64,000 nt of DNA, from contig NZ_JACHNH010000001.1 in the NCBI RefSeq assembly GCF_014205335.1, forward strand, positions 4,024,501-4,088,500, read 5' to 3'. Source of the DNA: Amorphoplanes digitatis (GTDB lineage Bacteria > Actinomycetota > Actinomycetes > Mycobacteriales > Micromonosporaceae). A model generated the notes under the pieces. It did no database searches. It saw only the letters and a program-made list of their open reading frames with translations, and was not told the origin of the DNA. A program made the position numbers and the translations under genes. This document shows, piece after piece, positions 15,945-23,952 of this stretch; position 1 is the stretch's first letter, and each line of letters opens with the position of its first letter.

Positions 15945-17897
15945 TCAGCCGACGTGGATGTGGGGCCGGCGGTTGCGGTCGGGTTCGGCCTGGCGCAGCA
16001 TCTCGCGGGTGACGGGGGCGACCTCGCCCTGACCGAAGATCAGATAGCGCAGGAAGTTGGCGGCCGGGTTGCCCTCGGTCCACTCGAAGTAGATGTGCGG
16101 GCGGCGGCCGGTCGTGTCGCGGATGTAGAGCAGCAGGGCGGCGATGGCGCTGGGCACCGAGGAACTCTGCACGGAGAGGATGCGGTAGCGGTGGTGCAGC
16201 ACCTCGCCCTTGAGGTGCAGCTCCGTCTCGAAGTCCGAGGCGTCGGTGACGGTGACCTCGACGAAGATGACGTCCCGGTCGTCGGCCATGTCGTTGTCGG
16301 CGAGGATCTGGGCGATCTTGGCGCTGTACTCGCGGGCGTCGCGGCTGTCCGGCTCGTTGGCGATGAGCCTGATCTTGCGCCGGCCGCACTCACGCAGGAA
16401 GGTCTGCGCGACGGAGTCCGCCTCGAAGTGGGTGACGCGCAACTCGAAGGCCCGGTACAGGCGCGAGAGCAGCGAGACGAGCAGGATGCCGGCGATGAAA
16501 CACCCGGCGATCTTGACGCCGTCGGGACGTTCCGCGACGTTCGCGATCGTCGTGTAGGTGAAGATCAGCGCGATCACCGCGAATGCGACCGTCCGGCCGT
16601 GCTGGCGCCTGCGGCGTGCGGAGAGAGTGACCGCCGTGGCCGCGGAGGTGATGAGTACCAGGACGCCAGTGGCGTAGGCGCCGCCCTGTGCGTCGACGTC
16701 CGCGTCGAAGATGATCGTGATCAGGAACGCGGTGCCGGTGAAGACCAGCACCATCGGGCGTACCGCCCGGGACCAGGACGGTGCCATGCCGAACTTCGGC
16801 AGGTAGCGGGGGACCAGGTTGAGCAGCCCGGCCATCGCCGACGCGCCGGCGAACCAGAGGATCGCGATGGTCGACAGGTCGTAGACGGTGCCGAAGACGT
16901 TGCCCAGGTTCTCGTGGGCCAGGTATGCCAGGGCGCGGCCGTTGGCCTCACCGCCGGGCTCGAAGGCCTGCTGCGGGATCAGCACGGTGGTCACGATGCT
17001 GCTGGTGATCAGGAAGACGCTCATGATGCCGGCGGCGGTGCTGAGCAGCCGCTTGGCGCCGCGGATCCGCCCGACGGGGTTCTGTGGGGTTTCGCCGGGG
17101 TCGCCCTTGACGTGCGGCATGACGGCGACGCCGGTCTCGAAGCCGGACAGGCCCAGCGCGAGTTTCGGGAAGACGAGCAGGGCTATGCCGACCATCACCA
17201 GGGGATTGCCGTGCTGCGTGGTCAGCGCGGTGGTCCAGTCACCGACCTGGTCGGGGTGCGTGACCACACGGAACAGGCCGTCGCCGATGACGGCGACGTT
17301 GAGCGCCAGGTAGATGCCGACGAGGCCGACGGCGATGCCGATGGCCTCGGTGAAGCCCTTCAGGAAGACGGCACCCAGGAGCGCGACGAGCACGAGCGTG
17401 ACGATCACCTCGTGGCCCTTCAACGAGGAAGGCCAGAACGGGTTCTCGTCGACGTGGGCGGTGGCGTCGGCCGCGGACAGGGTGATGGTGATGATGAAGT
17501 CGGTGGCGGCGAAGCCGAGCAGGACCAGGACGAACAGCTTGCCCTTCCAGAAGGAGAGCAGCCGCACGAGCATCGCGATCGAGCCCTCGCCGTGCGGGCT
17601 GTCCGCCGCGACCCGGCGGTAGACCGGCAGCGCACCCAGCAGCGTGACCAGGACCAGGATCAGGGTGGCGATCGGGGAGAGCACCCCGGCGGCGAGCGCG
17701 GCGATGCCGGGCTGGTAGCCCAGCGTGGAGAAGTAGTCCACGCCCGTCAGGCACATCACCCGCCACCAGGAATGCGGCTTTTCGTGCTCGGGCTGGGCGT
17801 GCGGGCCCTGGTGGTGCTGCGCGCGGTCGTTGAGGCCCCTCAGCAGCCAGTCACGCAGCCCGTTGCGCTCGGTTGGCGGACGGGTGGCAACGGTCAC
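15945..17897 (-). CDS. APC-superfamily transporter, KimA-like, probable K+ uptake
   Basis: The 650-aa protein has ~12 membrane helices (about 45-480) and a long cytosolic C-terminal domain. In the first helix [13 protein letters not shown] places D54 and Y61 seven residues apart, the spacing used for K+ in KimA (DALSSVAY) and in Kup (DIGTSPIY). [11 protein letters not shown] supplies a second cluster with F134 where KimA has Tyr. The C-terminal domain (about 490-650) ends [20 protein letters not shown]. The GTG at 17897 has GGGAG upstream; an ATG 16 codons earlier has none. An 11-bp-spaced direct repeat lies about 80 bp upstream. An amino-acid substrate cannot be ruled out, but the potassium context favours K+. 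Confidence 0.75.
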   Translation of the reverse strand: MTVATRPPTERNGLRDWLLRGLNDRAQHHQGPHAQPEHEKPHSWWRVMCLTGVDYFSTLGYQPGIAALAAGVLSPIATLILVLVTLLGALPVYRRVAADSPHGEGSIAMLVRLLSFWKGKLFVLVLLGFAATDFIITITLSAADATAHVDENPFWPSSLKGHEVIVTLVLVALLGAVFLKGFTEAIGIAVGLVGIYLALNVAVIGDGLFRVVTHPDQVGDWTTALTTQHGNPLVMVGIALLVFPKLALGLSGFETGVAVMPHVKGDPGETPQNPVGRIRGAKRLLSTAAGIMSVFLITSSIVTTVLIPQQAFEPGGEANGRALAYLAHENLGNVFGTVYDLSTIAILWFAGASAMAGLLNLVPRYLPKFGMAPSWSRAVRPMVLVFTGTAFLITIIFDADVDAQGGAYATGVLVLITSAATAVTLSARRRRQHGRTVAFAVIALIFTYTTIANVAERPDGVKIAGCFIAGILLVSLLSRLYRAFELRVTHFEADSVAQTFLRECGRRKIRLIANEPDSRDAREYSAKIAQILADNDMADDRDVIFVEVTVTDASDFETELHLKGEVLHHRYRILSVQSSSVPSAIAALLLYIRDTTGRRPHIYFEWTEGNPAANFLRYLIFGQGEVAPVTREMLRQAEPDRNRRPHIHVG

Positions 17898-17975
17898 GCG
17901 AAATCTCCCAAGGGATGGTGGCAGGGGTTCCTGAGAAGTATTCATCGCAGGCCTGCGGCGCGGCCGGTGGCGGAC

Positions 17976-17992
17976 GTTAAAATCGCGTCAAT
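17976..17992. promoter_or_regulatory. direct repeat GTTAA-N6-GTCAA (11-bp period)
   Basis: Two half sites start at 17976 and 17987, exactly 11 bp apart, upstream of the KimA-like gene. The geometry is that of OmpR/PhoB-family response-regulator sites. Confidence 0.5.
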
Positions 17993-18136
17993 ATCGGTTC
18001 GCCTCGTGCGCAGCCGGTCGCCGGCGGCGTGCCCCGTATGTGTCGTTGACGGGTTTGAAGTCGTTGAGGTCCATGAGGAACACGGTGACCGGACCGTCGG
18101 CGAGCAGCGCGGTCAGTCGTCGCGAGGTCTTGGCTG
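17988..18136 (-). pseudogene. GGDEF (diguanylate cyclase) domain fragment
   Basis: The minus-strand frame ending at 17988 contains RRLTALLADGPVTVFLMDLN followed by DFKPVNDTYGA, the substrate-binding start of a GGDEF domain (DLDxFKxVNDxxGH). It then runs into unrelated Arg-rich sequence and a stop. The GGDEF motif itself and the upstream sensor parts are missing. It is a relic of a c-di-GMP synthase gene, cut at the end of the adjacent membrane protein gene. Confidence 0.72.
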
Positions 18137-18529
18137 TCACCGGCACGGCGGACCGGCCATCGGTGTGCCGGCCTCGTGGGCGTTGACGGCGTGAATCCAG
18201 CGTTGGCCACGGCCGATCAGGGCGGCGAAGCCGATGGCGATCGTATGCGACCACGGCGAGGGGTCGCCGGCGAGCTCACCGTACTGGTGAGCCATGAACC
18301 CGACGAACACCAGAGTCGCGAAGACGGTCACGGCGACGCAGGCTCGCCAGTCGGCGAGCAGCCGTGCCAGGACTCCGGCTGTACCGGCCATGACCATCAG
18401 GCGCGCGCCCAGGTCCGCCGGTGCGAAGACCGCGGCCGCGACCAAAGCCGCCGCGACAACCACCACGCATCCTCTGGCGAGATCGAACGCCGCCGCCGTC
18501 GTCGAGTCCTTGTCCGATCGAGTACGCAT
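18137..18529 (-). CDS. small membrane protein, about three helices
   Basis: The 130-aa protein starts at the ATG after AAGGAG. Hydrophobic segments lie at about 15-38, 42-60 and 66-84, followed by a polar loop and a fourth weak helix (WSHTIAIGFAALIGRG). The sequence around MAHQYGELAGDPSPWSHT is distinctive but I do not recognise a family. Its 3' end abuts the GGDEF fragment, so the original gene may have been longer (membrane sensor + GGDEF). The upstream intergenic region carries several 11-bp-spaced direct repeats shared with the potassium genes. Confidence 0.6.
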   Translation of the reverse strand: MRTRSDKDSTTAAAFDLARGCVVVVAAALVAAAVFAPADLGARLMVMAGTAGVLARLLADWRACVAVTVFATLVFVGFMAHQYGELAGDPSPWSHTIAIGFAALIGRGQRWIHAVNAHEAGTPMAGPPCR

Positions 18530-18650
18530 TCCTGACTCCTTCTGACCCATGGCCCGCGGGGGCGGGCCGGCATCCCGTGCCGCAATCGCAACGCGCGCGC
18601 AGATGGGCGGCCAGAGGTGTTGACGCGTTCGGTACGCCCTGTCCGTCGAT

Positions 18651-18734
18651 GTTGACGTGTTGTTCACGCGCCGTCGGCGGCATCCGTCAACGCGGCGTGA
18701 ATATCGCCGCCGCCGGCGTATTGATCGCGTGAAT
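18651..18734. promoter_or_regulatory. three 11-bp-period direct repeats in the divergent promoter region
   Basis: Half-site pairs are GTTGAC/GTTCAC (18651, 18662), GTCAAC/GTGAAT (18686, 18697) and GTATTG/GTGAAT (18718, 18729), each spaced 11 bp. A further single GTTGAC is at 18619. They lie between the divergent membrane protein gene and the uORF/C-domain gene. Confidence 0.6.
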
Positions 18735-18805
18735 CCTGTGGTGGGGGCCGGCCGCGCCGCGTTTGCATGGCCGGTGGCCGACCAGGACGCGGTGAAGGGA
18801 CCGAC

Positions 18806-18898
18806 GTGAGCAATGCAGAAGTACGAACCGTGAACGGCGGCGGGGACAGGCTCTCGGTCGCCTGCCAGCCGCGGTTTCCGATCGGGGCGCCCCGGTGA
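18806..18898 (+). CDS. 30-aa upstream ORF overlapping the next start
   Basis: A GTG preceded by AAGGGA at ideal spacing opens a 30-codon frame (VSNAEVRTVNGGGDRLSVAC and ten further residues). Its TGA overlaps the GTG start of the next gene. The downstream gene has only a weak ribosome site of its own, so translation of this small ORF probably delivers ribosomes to it. It has no membrane helix or known motif and may act only as a leader. Confidence 0.45.
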   Translation: MSNAEVRTVNGGGDRLSVACQPRFPIGAPR

Positions 18899-19332
18899 TC
18901 GACACCACGTTGTTCGCCCCACCCCCGATCCGCGGCGTCGACTTCGACGACGCCGCGCGGCGCCTGCTCGCGGCCCGGCCGGGCGACGGCGTGCTCGACC
19001 TGTACGCCGGACCGGCCCCGCGGGCGGCCGGGTTGTGCCTGCACGTGACTCCCACGGCGCCCGCCGGGCCGGTGCTGATGGTCTTCGGGGAGCCGGGCGG
19101 AGTCCTGCGCGCGCACTACCGGCCGGTGCCGTACGCGATCAGCGCCGTGCTGCTCGCGCTGGGTGAGGCGACCGGCCGCAGGATCCGCTGCGGGTTCGCC
19201 TGGCCGCCCGGGCTGCCCCGGGCCCTGGCGGCCGTGTTCGGCGTCGGCGGCACCGCGGCGGAGGTCCGGGCGCTGCTGCGCCGGGCCGAGCCGGACCGCT
19301 GCCGTCGCCCGGTCGTGCATCTGGGCGACTGA
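18895..19332 (+). CDS. stand-alone homologue of the KimA-like transporter C-terminal domain
   Basis: Residues ~70-145 align with the cytosolic end of the transporter at 15945-17897. AISAVLLALGEATGRR matches [23 protein letters not shown] matches YFEWTEG, and LRRAEPDRCRRPVVHLG matches [17 protein letters not shown]. The 145-aa protein has no membrane helix. A soluble copy of a transporter's regulatory domain, divergently placed next to that transporter, suggests a regulator or decoy for its cytosolic ligand or partner; this is inference. The GTG start overlaps the preceding uORF. The region upstream carries the 11-bp direct repeats, so co-regulation with the transporter is likely. Confidence 0.6.
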   Translation: MIDTTLFAPPPIRGVDFDDAARRLLAARPGDGVLDLYAGPAPRAAGLCLHVTPTAPAGPVLMVFGEPGGVLRAHYRPVPYAISAVLLALGEATGRRIRCGFAWPPGLPRALAAVFGVGGTAAEVRALLRRAEPDRCRRPVVHLGD

Positions 19333-19337
19333 GCGGC

Positions 19338-19386
19338 GTCAACACGGGGTGAACGTCGGCCGGTGGGGCGTGCACAACTCGTCAAC
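19338..19386. promoter_or_regulatory. two 11-bp-period direct repeats upstream of the SDR gene
   Basis: GTCAAC/GTGAAC at 19338 and 19349, and GTGCAC/GTCAAC at 19370 and 19381, are each 11 bp apart and lie 105-153 bp before the SDR start. Confidence 0.6.
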
Positions 19387-19490
19387 ATCCTTGCCCGCGG
19401 CGACGGGCGCGGGGGACGCTGGCGGTGGTGCGCCGGGAAGCCTGGTCGGCATGACGACATCGTCCTGTCCGACAAGGAGTGATTCTCGCA

Positions 19491-20453
19491 ATGCCGCACC
19501 CGCGTATCGCCGTGGTCACCGGCGGATCCCGTGGCATCGGCCGCCAGGTCTGCCGGGAACTTGCCCGCCGGGGCACCTACGTCATCGTGCACGCGCCGGC
19601 GCCCGACGAGGCGCACGCCGCCGTCGCCGGGCTCATCCGCGACGGCGCCGACCCCGGACTGCTCCGGGCCGCGAGCGCGGACTTTCGCCGGCTCGACGAC
19701 GTGTTCTCGTTGGCCGGTCACCTCGAACGCCGGCATGGCCGGATCGACCTGCTGGTCAACAACGCCGGGACCCTCGTGCCCGCCGGTCTGACCGGTGACG
19801 GCATCGACGCCAACCTCCAGATCAACTACGTCGCCCCGTACGCGTTGACCCGGCTGCTGGCCCCGGCGCTGAACACCGCCGCCGGGCGGATCGTGACGCT
19901 CGCCGATGCCGTACACCGCGACGGGCGGCTCGACCTCGACGAGCCGGGCCGCGGCGCGGGCCGGCCGGTCGAGGCCTACGCCGGGGCCCAGCTGGCGCTG
20001 GTGTTGTTCACCCGGATGCTCGCGCGGACCGCAGAGCGGCGTGTCACCGCGGTCGCGGTGCATCCGGGCATCGTGGACACCGGCTCTTTCACGGCCGTGC
20101 ACGGCGCCGGTGGCCTGCCGGTGGCCGACGGCGCCGCGCATGTGCTGCGCGCCGCCGACCCCGACACCGACGTGGTCGACGGCGGCTACTACGAGGGCAT
20201 CCTGGCGGCCGACCCGGCGCCGCAGGCCCGTGACGACACGGCGGCGAGGCGGTTGTGGTCCGCGACCGCACGCCTGCTGGGGTGGGACTACACCGCCGCC
20301 CGGATCCCGCCGGTACGTGCCGGCGTATCCGCGGCGTCAACATCGGTGATCCCCGCGTCAACGGCGCGTATCAACGTCTTCCCGCGAGTCACCGACGGCG
20401 AGCATCGTCAAGACATGAACTCATTTTCCGTTTCGTCGGGGTGGGTGCGATGA
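19491..20453 (+). CDS. short-chain dehydrogenase family protein lacking catalytic residues
   Basis: The 320-aa protein keeps the NADP-binding TGGSRGIGRQVC motif and the NNAG motif of classical SDRs (retinol-dehydrogenase-like). The catalytic YxxxK reads YAGAQ (Y163, Gln167), and the catalytic Ser strand reads RIVTLADAVH instead of IVxVSS. It is therefore probably not an oxidoreductase in the usual sense and may be a nucleotide-binding regulator. The ATG follows AAGGAG. The C-terminus extends over DNA that also contains direct repeats and overlaps the next start by ATGA. The last ~45 residues look like read-through of former intergenic DNA. Sequencing error at two separate sites is unlikely. 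Confidence 0.8.
   Translation: MPHPRIAVVTGGSRGIGRQVCRELARRGTYVIVHAPAPDEAHAAVAGLIRDGADPGLLRAASADFRRLDDVFSLAGHLERRHGRIDLLVNNAGTLVPAGLTGDGIDANLQINYVAPYALTRLLAPALNTAAGRIVTLADAVHRDGRLDLDEPGRGAGRPVEAYAGAQLALVLFTRMLARTAERRVTAVAVHPGIVDTGSFTAVHGAGGLPVADGAAHVLRAADPDTDVVDGGYYEGILAADPAPQARDDTAARRLWSATARLLGWDYTAARIPPVRAGVSAASTSVIPASTARINVFPRVTDGEHRQDMNSFSVSSGWVR
20336..20379. promoter_or_regulatory. GTCAAC repeat cluster inside the SDR 3' end
   Basis: GTCAAC occurs at 20336 and 20357, and GTATCAAC at 20368, so the last two are 11 bp apart. They lie 70-115 bp before the decarboxylase-like start, within the SDR coding tail. Confidence 0.5.
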
Positions 20454-21530
20454 CGCTGACCGATCTGTTGCCGTCGTTGCGGACCTCGCTGCCCGCTCGA
20501 CTCGATGCCGAGGTGTGGCCGTCGACGGCCCGCTGGGGCGCCCAGGGGGATCTTCTGGTCGGCGGGGTGCGGATGTCCGCGCTCGGCAGAACCCACGGCA
20601 CGCCCGCGCACGTGCTCGACGAACACGACGTGCGGGCACGGTGCGACGAGTACGTGCGGGCCTTCGGTGCGGGCACGGTCGCCTACAGCGCGAAGGCGGG
20701 CCTGACCGTCGAGGCCGGGCGGTGGATCGCCGGTATCGGCCTCGGCTGCTACGTGTCCTGCGCGGCGCAGCTGCGTACCGCGTTGCTGGCCGGCTTCCCA
20801 CCCGAGCGGCTCGTGCTGCACGGCAGCGCGAAGTCCGTCATGGATCTCGATGCCGCCTACGCCTGCGGCGCCGCCATCGTGGCGGGCTCCATCGCCGAAC
20901 TCGAGCGCGTCGCCGCCCGGGCTCCGCAGGGCCAGCGGGTCCTGCTGCGGGTCGTGCCGGCCCCGGGCGCGCGGGCACGGATCCGGTACGGGCTGCGCCT
21001 GGGCGCCGGACCGGCGCTGACAGCGATCGAGACGATCGCCGCCTCACCGAATGTGGTGCTGGCGGGTCTCGACTGCTCCCTCGGGCATCAGCTCATCCGA
21101 TTCCAGGTGTTCGAGGCGTGCCTGCGCGAGGCCATGGCGTTCGCCGCGGTGGTCCGCGCACGGTGCCTGGTCGTGGTGCCCGCACTGAACCTGGGCGGCG
21201 ACGGTGGAGGGTGTCACGGGCTGCGCCGCGTACTCGCCGTGCGCCGACAGGCATGCGGTGCGGCTGATCGGCCGGTTGTCGCAGGCGGGAATGCGACCCG
21301 CGAGCGTGGTGGCATCGCTCGGACGATCCCGCACCGCGCCGGTCTCCACCACGCGACTGCCTGCCGACCTCACCGCCGGCGATCTGCTGGTGGTAGCCGG
21401 CACGGGCGCCTACCACCACGGCGATGACGCGGCACTCGGTGCGGCGCCGGTGCTGGGCGTCGCCGACGGCAGGACTCGTACCCTGCGGCGCCGGGCCACC
21501 GTCGAGGACGTGCTGCGCAGCGTCGCCTGA
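20450..21530 (+). pseudogene. diaminopimelate/ornithine decarboxylase-like gene, frameshifted
   Basis: Frame 1 gives a fold-III PLP enzyme N-terminal half: GTPAHVLDEHDVRARC, AYSAKAGL with the PLP Lys82, HGSAKSVMDLDAA and ALNLGGDGGG. It then turns into Arg-rich nonsense near 21210. The C-terminal domain continues in another frame (LTAGDLLVVAGTGAYHHGD, then RRRATVEDVLRSVA) to a stop at 21530. The usual substrate/Cys loop is altered (SLGRSRTAPVS). A single indel near 21200-21240 plus loss of some sequence explains this. Programmed frameshifting or a sequencing error are alternatives. The start overlaps the SDR stop. Confidence 0.65.
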
Positions 21531-21551
21531 CGAACCTGCCGCTGGTGTGAG

Positions 21552-21582
21552 GATGGGGCCGCCCGGTTCGGGCGGCCCCATC
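21552..21582. terminator. bidirectional hairpin terminator
   Basis: A perfect 13-bp stem (GATGGGGCCGCCC and its complement) with a 5-base loop stands between the convergent decarboxylase-like and RAM-domain genes. No T tract follows, as is common in actinomycetes. Confidence 0.8.
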
Positions 21583-21588
21583 GCCGTC

Positions 21589-21879
21589 TCACTGAGGCTG
21601 CAGGGCTATCTGGCGCAACACCATGTGCGTGGAGGTTTCCATCGCACCGCCCAGCAGGCTCAGGTCGTCGACCGCCCGGTGCAGTTCGCGCATGCTCGGC
21701 GCGGCCAGCAGCACCACCGCGTCGATGTCGGCGGCGATCCACCAGGCCGCCACCACGAAACGCTGGGCGCGCAGGTGCTCGAGCAGGTGACTGCCCGCCA
21801 CGGTCGTCTTGAGCCGCAGGCCGACGATGGCCTCGTGCCGGGCCCCGTCGCCGGACGGTACCTCGATGTGCAGGGTCAT
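21589..21879 (-). CDS. stand-alone AsnC/Lrp-type (RAM) ligand-binding domain protein
   Basis: The 96-aa protein has the beta-alpha-beta-beta-alpha-beta pattern of the Lrp/AsnC effector domain: AIVGLRLKTTVAG, a helix, RFVVAAWWIAADIDAVVLLA, a helix, TSTHMVLRQI. There is no helix-turn-helix. The ATG at 21879 is the only one close to the domain start. Such stand-alone domains bind amino acids and can join DNA-binding Lrp proteins. The divergent region to the kdp operon (21880-22136) holds GTCAA-type repeats. Its natural ligand is not readable. Confidence 0.7.
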   Translation of the reverse strand: MTLHIEVPSGDGARHEAIVGLRLKTTVAGSHLLEHLRAQRFVVAAWWIAADIDAVVLLAAPSMRELHRAVDDLSLLGGAMETSTHMVLRQIALQPQ

Positions 21880-22014
21880 GACCGCAGGTATACGCCCCGC
21901 CGTAGGGCCGTGCCCGGACATTAACACCTTTGATGCGCGAAGCGGCCAAACGTTGACGCGCTGACGACGCCGGCGGCCGCGATGGCCGGCTCGGCGGCGG
22001 ATCCGCCCGGGGGC

Positions 22015-22031
22015 GTTAAAAAGGCGTCAAG
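22015..22031. promoter_or_regulatory. direct repeat GTTAA-N6-GTCAA upstream of the kdp operon
   Basis: Half sites at 22015 and 22026 are 11 bp apart, 106-122 bp before the first small ORF of the kdp operon. Single half sites ATTAAC (21920, 22058) and GTTGAC (21952) flank it. KdpE is the natural candidate regulator. Confidence 0.6.
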
Positions 22032-22136
22032 AATCGCTCCGGGAGCGTAGTCATCGCATTAACACCGATGACAAGGGGCCCGATCCGCGCTGTGCTGACC
22101 TTGGCAATAACGCAACCCCTCGTCTAGGAGCTCCTT

Positions 22137-22220
22137 GTGGCTGATCTCGTGTTCGTCGGTATCACGGTGGTGCTGTTCGCAGCGCTGACCGTGCTGATCC
22201 GGGCGGTCGAACGCTGGTGA
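22137..22220 (+). CDS. 27-aa single-helix membrane peptide ahead of kdpF
   Basis: A GTG with GGAG at good spacing opens [20 protein letters not shown] followed by IRAVERW, one membrane helix with a basic end. Its TGA overlaps the kdpF GTG (GTGA). Size and design resemble KdpF, so it may be a second KdpF-like stabilising subunit or a paralogous peptide. It is the first gene of the kdp operon. Confidence 0.65.
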   Translation: MADLVFVGITVVLFAALTVLIRAVERW

Positions 22221-22306
22221 GCGCCGTCAACCTCATCGGCCTGATCGTGGCCGTCCTGCTCGGCGCCTTCATGGTCGCCGCCCTGCTCTTCCCGGAGAAG
22301 TTCTGA
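22217..22306 (+). CDS. kdpF: K+-transporting ATPase small subunit KdpF
   Basis: The 29-aa peptide [20 protein letters not shown] followed by AALLFPEKF is the typical actinobacterial KdpF, ending LFPEKF. It is a single helix that stabilises the KdpABC complex in the membrane. Its start overlaps the preceding peptide stop and its stop overlaps the kdpA ATG (TGATG). Confidence 0.9.
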   Translation: MSAVNLIGLIVAVLLGAFMVAALLFPEKF

Positions 22307-23952
22307 TGGCCGGCTGGCTCTTCGTCGTCACGCTGATGATCGCCCTGGTGGCGGTCTACCGGCCGTTCGGCGACTACATGTACCGGGTCGTCACCGGAAC
22401 CCGCAGCACCATCGTCGAGCGCGGCGTCTACCGCCTCGTCGGCGTGAACCCGTCCGCCGAGCAGACCTGGGGTGTCTACGCCCGCAGCGTCCTGGCGTTC
22501 TCGGCGGTCTCGATCCTCTTCCTCTACCTGTTCCTGCGTGTGCAGGACAAACTGTGGCTGTCGCTGGGCTTCGACCCGGTCACCACCCACATCGCCTGGA
22601 ACACGGCGGTCAGTTTCGTGACGAACACGAACTGGCAGGCGTACTCCGGTGAGTCGACAATGGGTCACCTGGTGCAGATGGCCGGCCTCGCCGTGCAGAA
22701 CTTCGTCTCCGCGTCCGTCGGAATCGCGGTGGCCGTGGCGCTGATCCGCGGCTTCGCCGCCCGCAAGAACGGCACGCTCGGCAACTTCTGGGTCGACCTG
22801 ACCCGGATCACGCTGCGGATCCTGCTGCCGATCTGCGTGCTGGCGACGATCGTGTTCATGGTCGCCGGCATGGTGCAGAACCTCTCCGGCGGTACCGATG
22901 TCACCACGCTGACCGGTGCGACGCAGCACATCACCGGCGGCCCGGTCGCTTCACAGGAGGCGATCAAGGAACTGGGCACCAACGGCGGCGGCTTCTACAA
23001 CGTCAACGCCGCGCACCCGTTCGAGAACCCGACCACCTGGACCAACTGGCTGCAGCTCTTCCTGATCCTGCTGATCCCGTTCAGCCTTCCGCGGGTCTTC
23101 GGCCGCATGGTCGGCCAGAACCGCCAGGGGTACGCGATCGTCGCGGTCATGGGCATCCTGGCGCTCGCCTCCGTCGCGCTGACCGTCGGCTTCGAGACGC
23201 ACGGCGGCGGCACGGTGCCGCAGGCGGTCGGCGCCGCGATGGAGGGCAAGGAGGTCCGGTTCGGCATCCCGAATTCGGCCACCTATGCGGCGGCGACGAC
23301 GCTGACCTCGACCGGGTCGGTGAACTCGTTCCACGACTCCTACACGTCGTTCGGCGGGATGATGCCGATCGTCAACATGATGCTCGGCGAGGTCGCACCC
23401 GGCGGCGTCGGCTCCGGCCTCTACGGCCTGCTGATCCTCGCGATCATCACCGTCTTCGTGGCCGGGCTGATGGTCGGCCGGACCCCGGAGTACCTGGGCA
23501 AGAAGATCGGCGCCCGGGAGATCAAGCTGGCGTCGCTGTACTTCCTGGTCACCCCCACGATCGTGCTGGCCGGTACGGCGGCGGCGTTCGCCACCGGCAA
23601 CAACTCGACCGCCCTGAACGTGGGCCCGCACGGCCTGTCCGAGGTGCTGTACGCCTTCACCTCGGCGGGCAACAACAACGGTTCCGCGTTCGCCGGCATC
23701 ACCGTCAACACACCCTGGTGGGACACCGCACTGGGGCTGGCCATGCTGCTCGGCCGGTTCCTGCCCATGGTGCTCGTCCTCGCCCTGGCCGGCTCGCTGG
23801 CCAGGCAGAAGGCCACCCCGGAATCCGAGGGCACCCTGCCCACCCACCAACCCCTGTTCGTCGGAATGGTCGTCGGCGTCACCGTCGTGCTGGTCGCGCT
23901 GACCTTCCTGCCCGCTCTCGCTCTCGGACCCATCGCGGAAGGCCTGTCATGA
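22306..23952 (+). CDS. kdpA: K+-transporting ATPase channel-like subunit KdpA
   Basis: The 548-aa, ~10-helix subunit selects and moves K+. Selectivity-filter loops are visible: [31 protein letters not shown] and [13 protein letters not shown]. Length matches E. coli KdpA (557 aa). The start is set by overlap with kdpF and the stop overlaps kdpB (ATGA). It forms KdpFABC with the following genes, the high-affinity uptake system used at very low external K+. Confidence 0.98.
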   Translation: MAGWLFVVTLMIALVAVYRPFGDYMYRVVTGTRSTIVERGVYRLVGVNPSAEQTWGVYARSVLAFSAVSILFLYLFLRVQDKLWLSLGFDPVTTHIAWNTAVSFVTNTNWQAYSGESTMGHLVQMAGLAVQNFVSASVGIAVAVALIRGFAARKNGTLGNFWVDLTRITLRILLPICVLATIVFMVAGMVQNLSGGTDVTTLTGATQHITGGPVASQEAIKELGTNGGGFYNVNAAHPFENPTTWTNWLQLFLILLIPFSLPRVFGRMVGQNRQGYAIVAVMGILALASVALTVGFETHGGGTVPQAVGAAMEGKEVRFGIPNSATYAAATTLTSTGSVNSFHDSYTSFGGMMPIVNMMLGEVAPGGVGSGLYGLLILAIITVFVAGLMVGRTPEYLGKKIGAREIKLASLYFLVTPTIVLAGTAAAFATGNNSTALNVGPHGLSEVLYAFTSAGNNNGSAFAGITVNTPWWDTALGLAMLLGRFLPMVLVLALAGSLARQKATPESEGTLPTHQPLFVGMVVGVTVVLVALTFLPALALGPIAEGLS

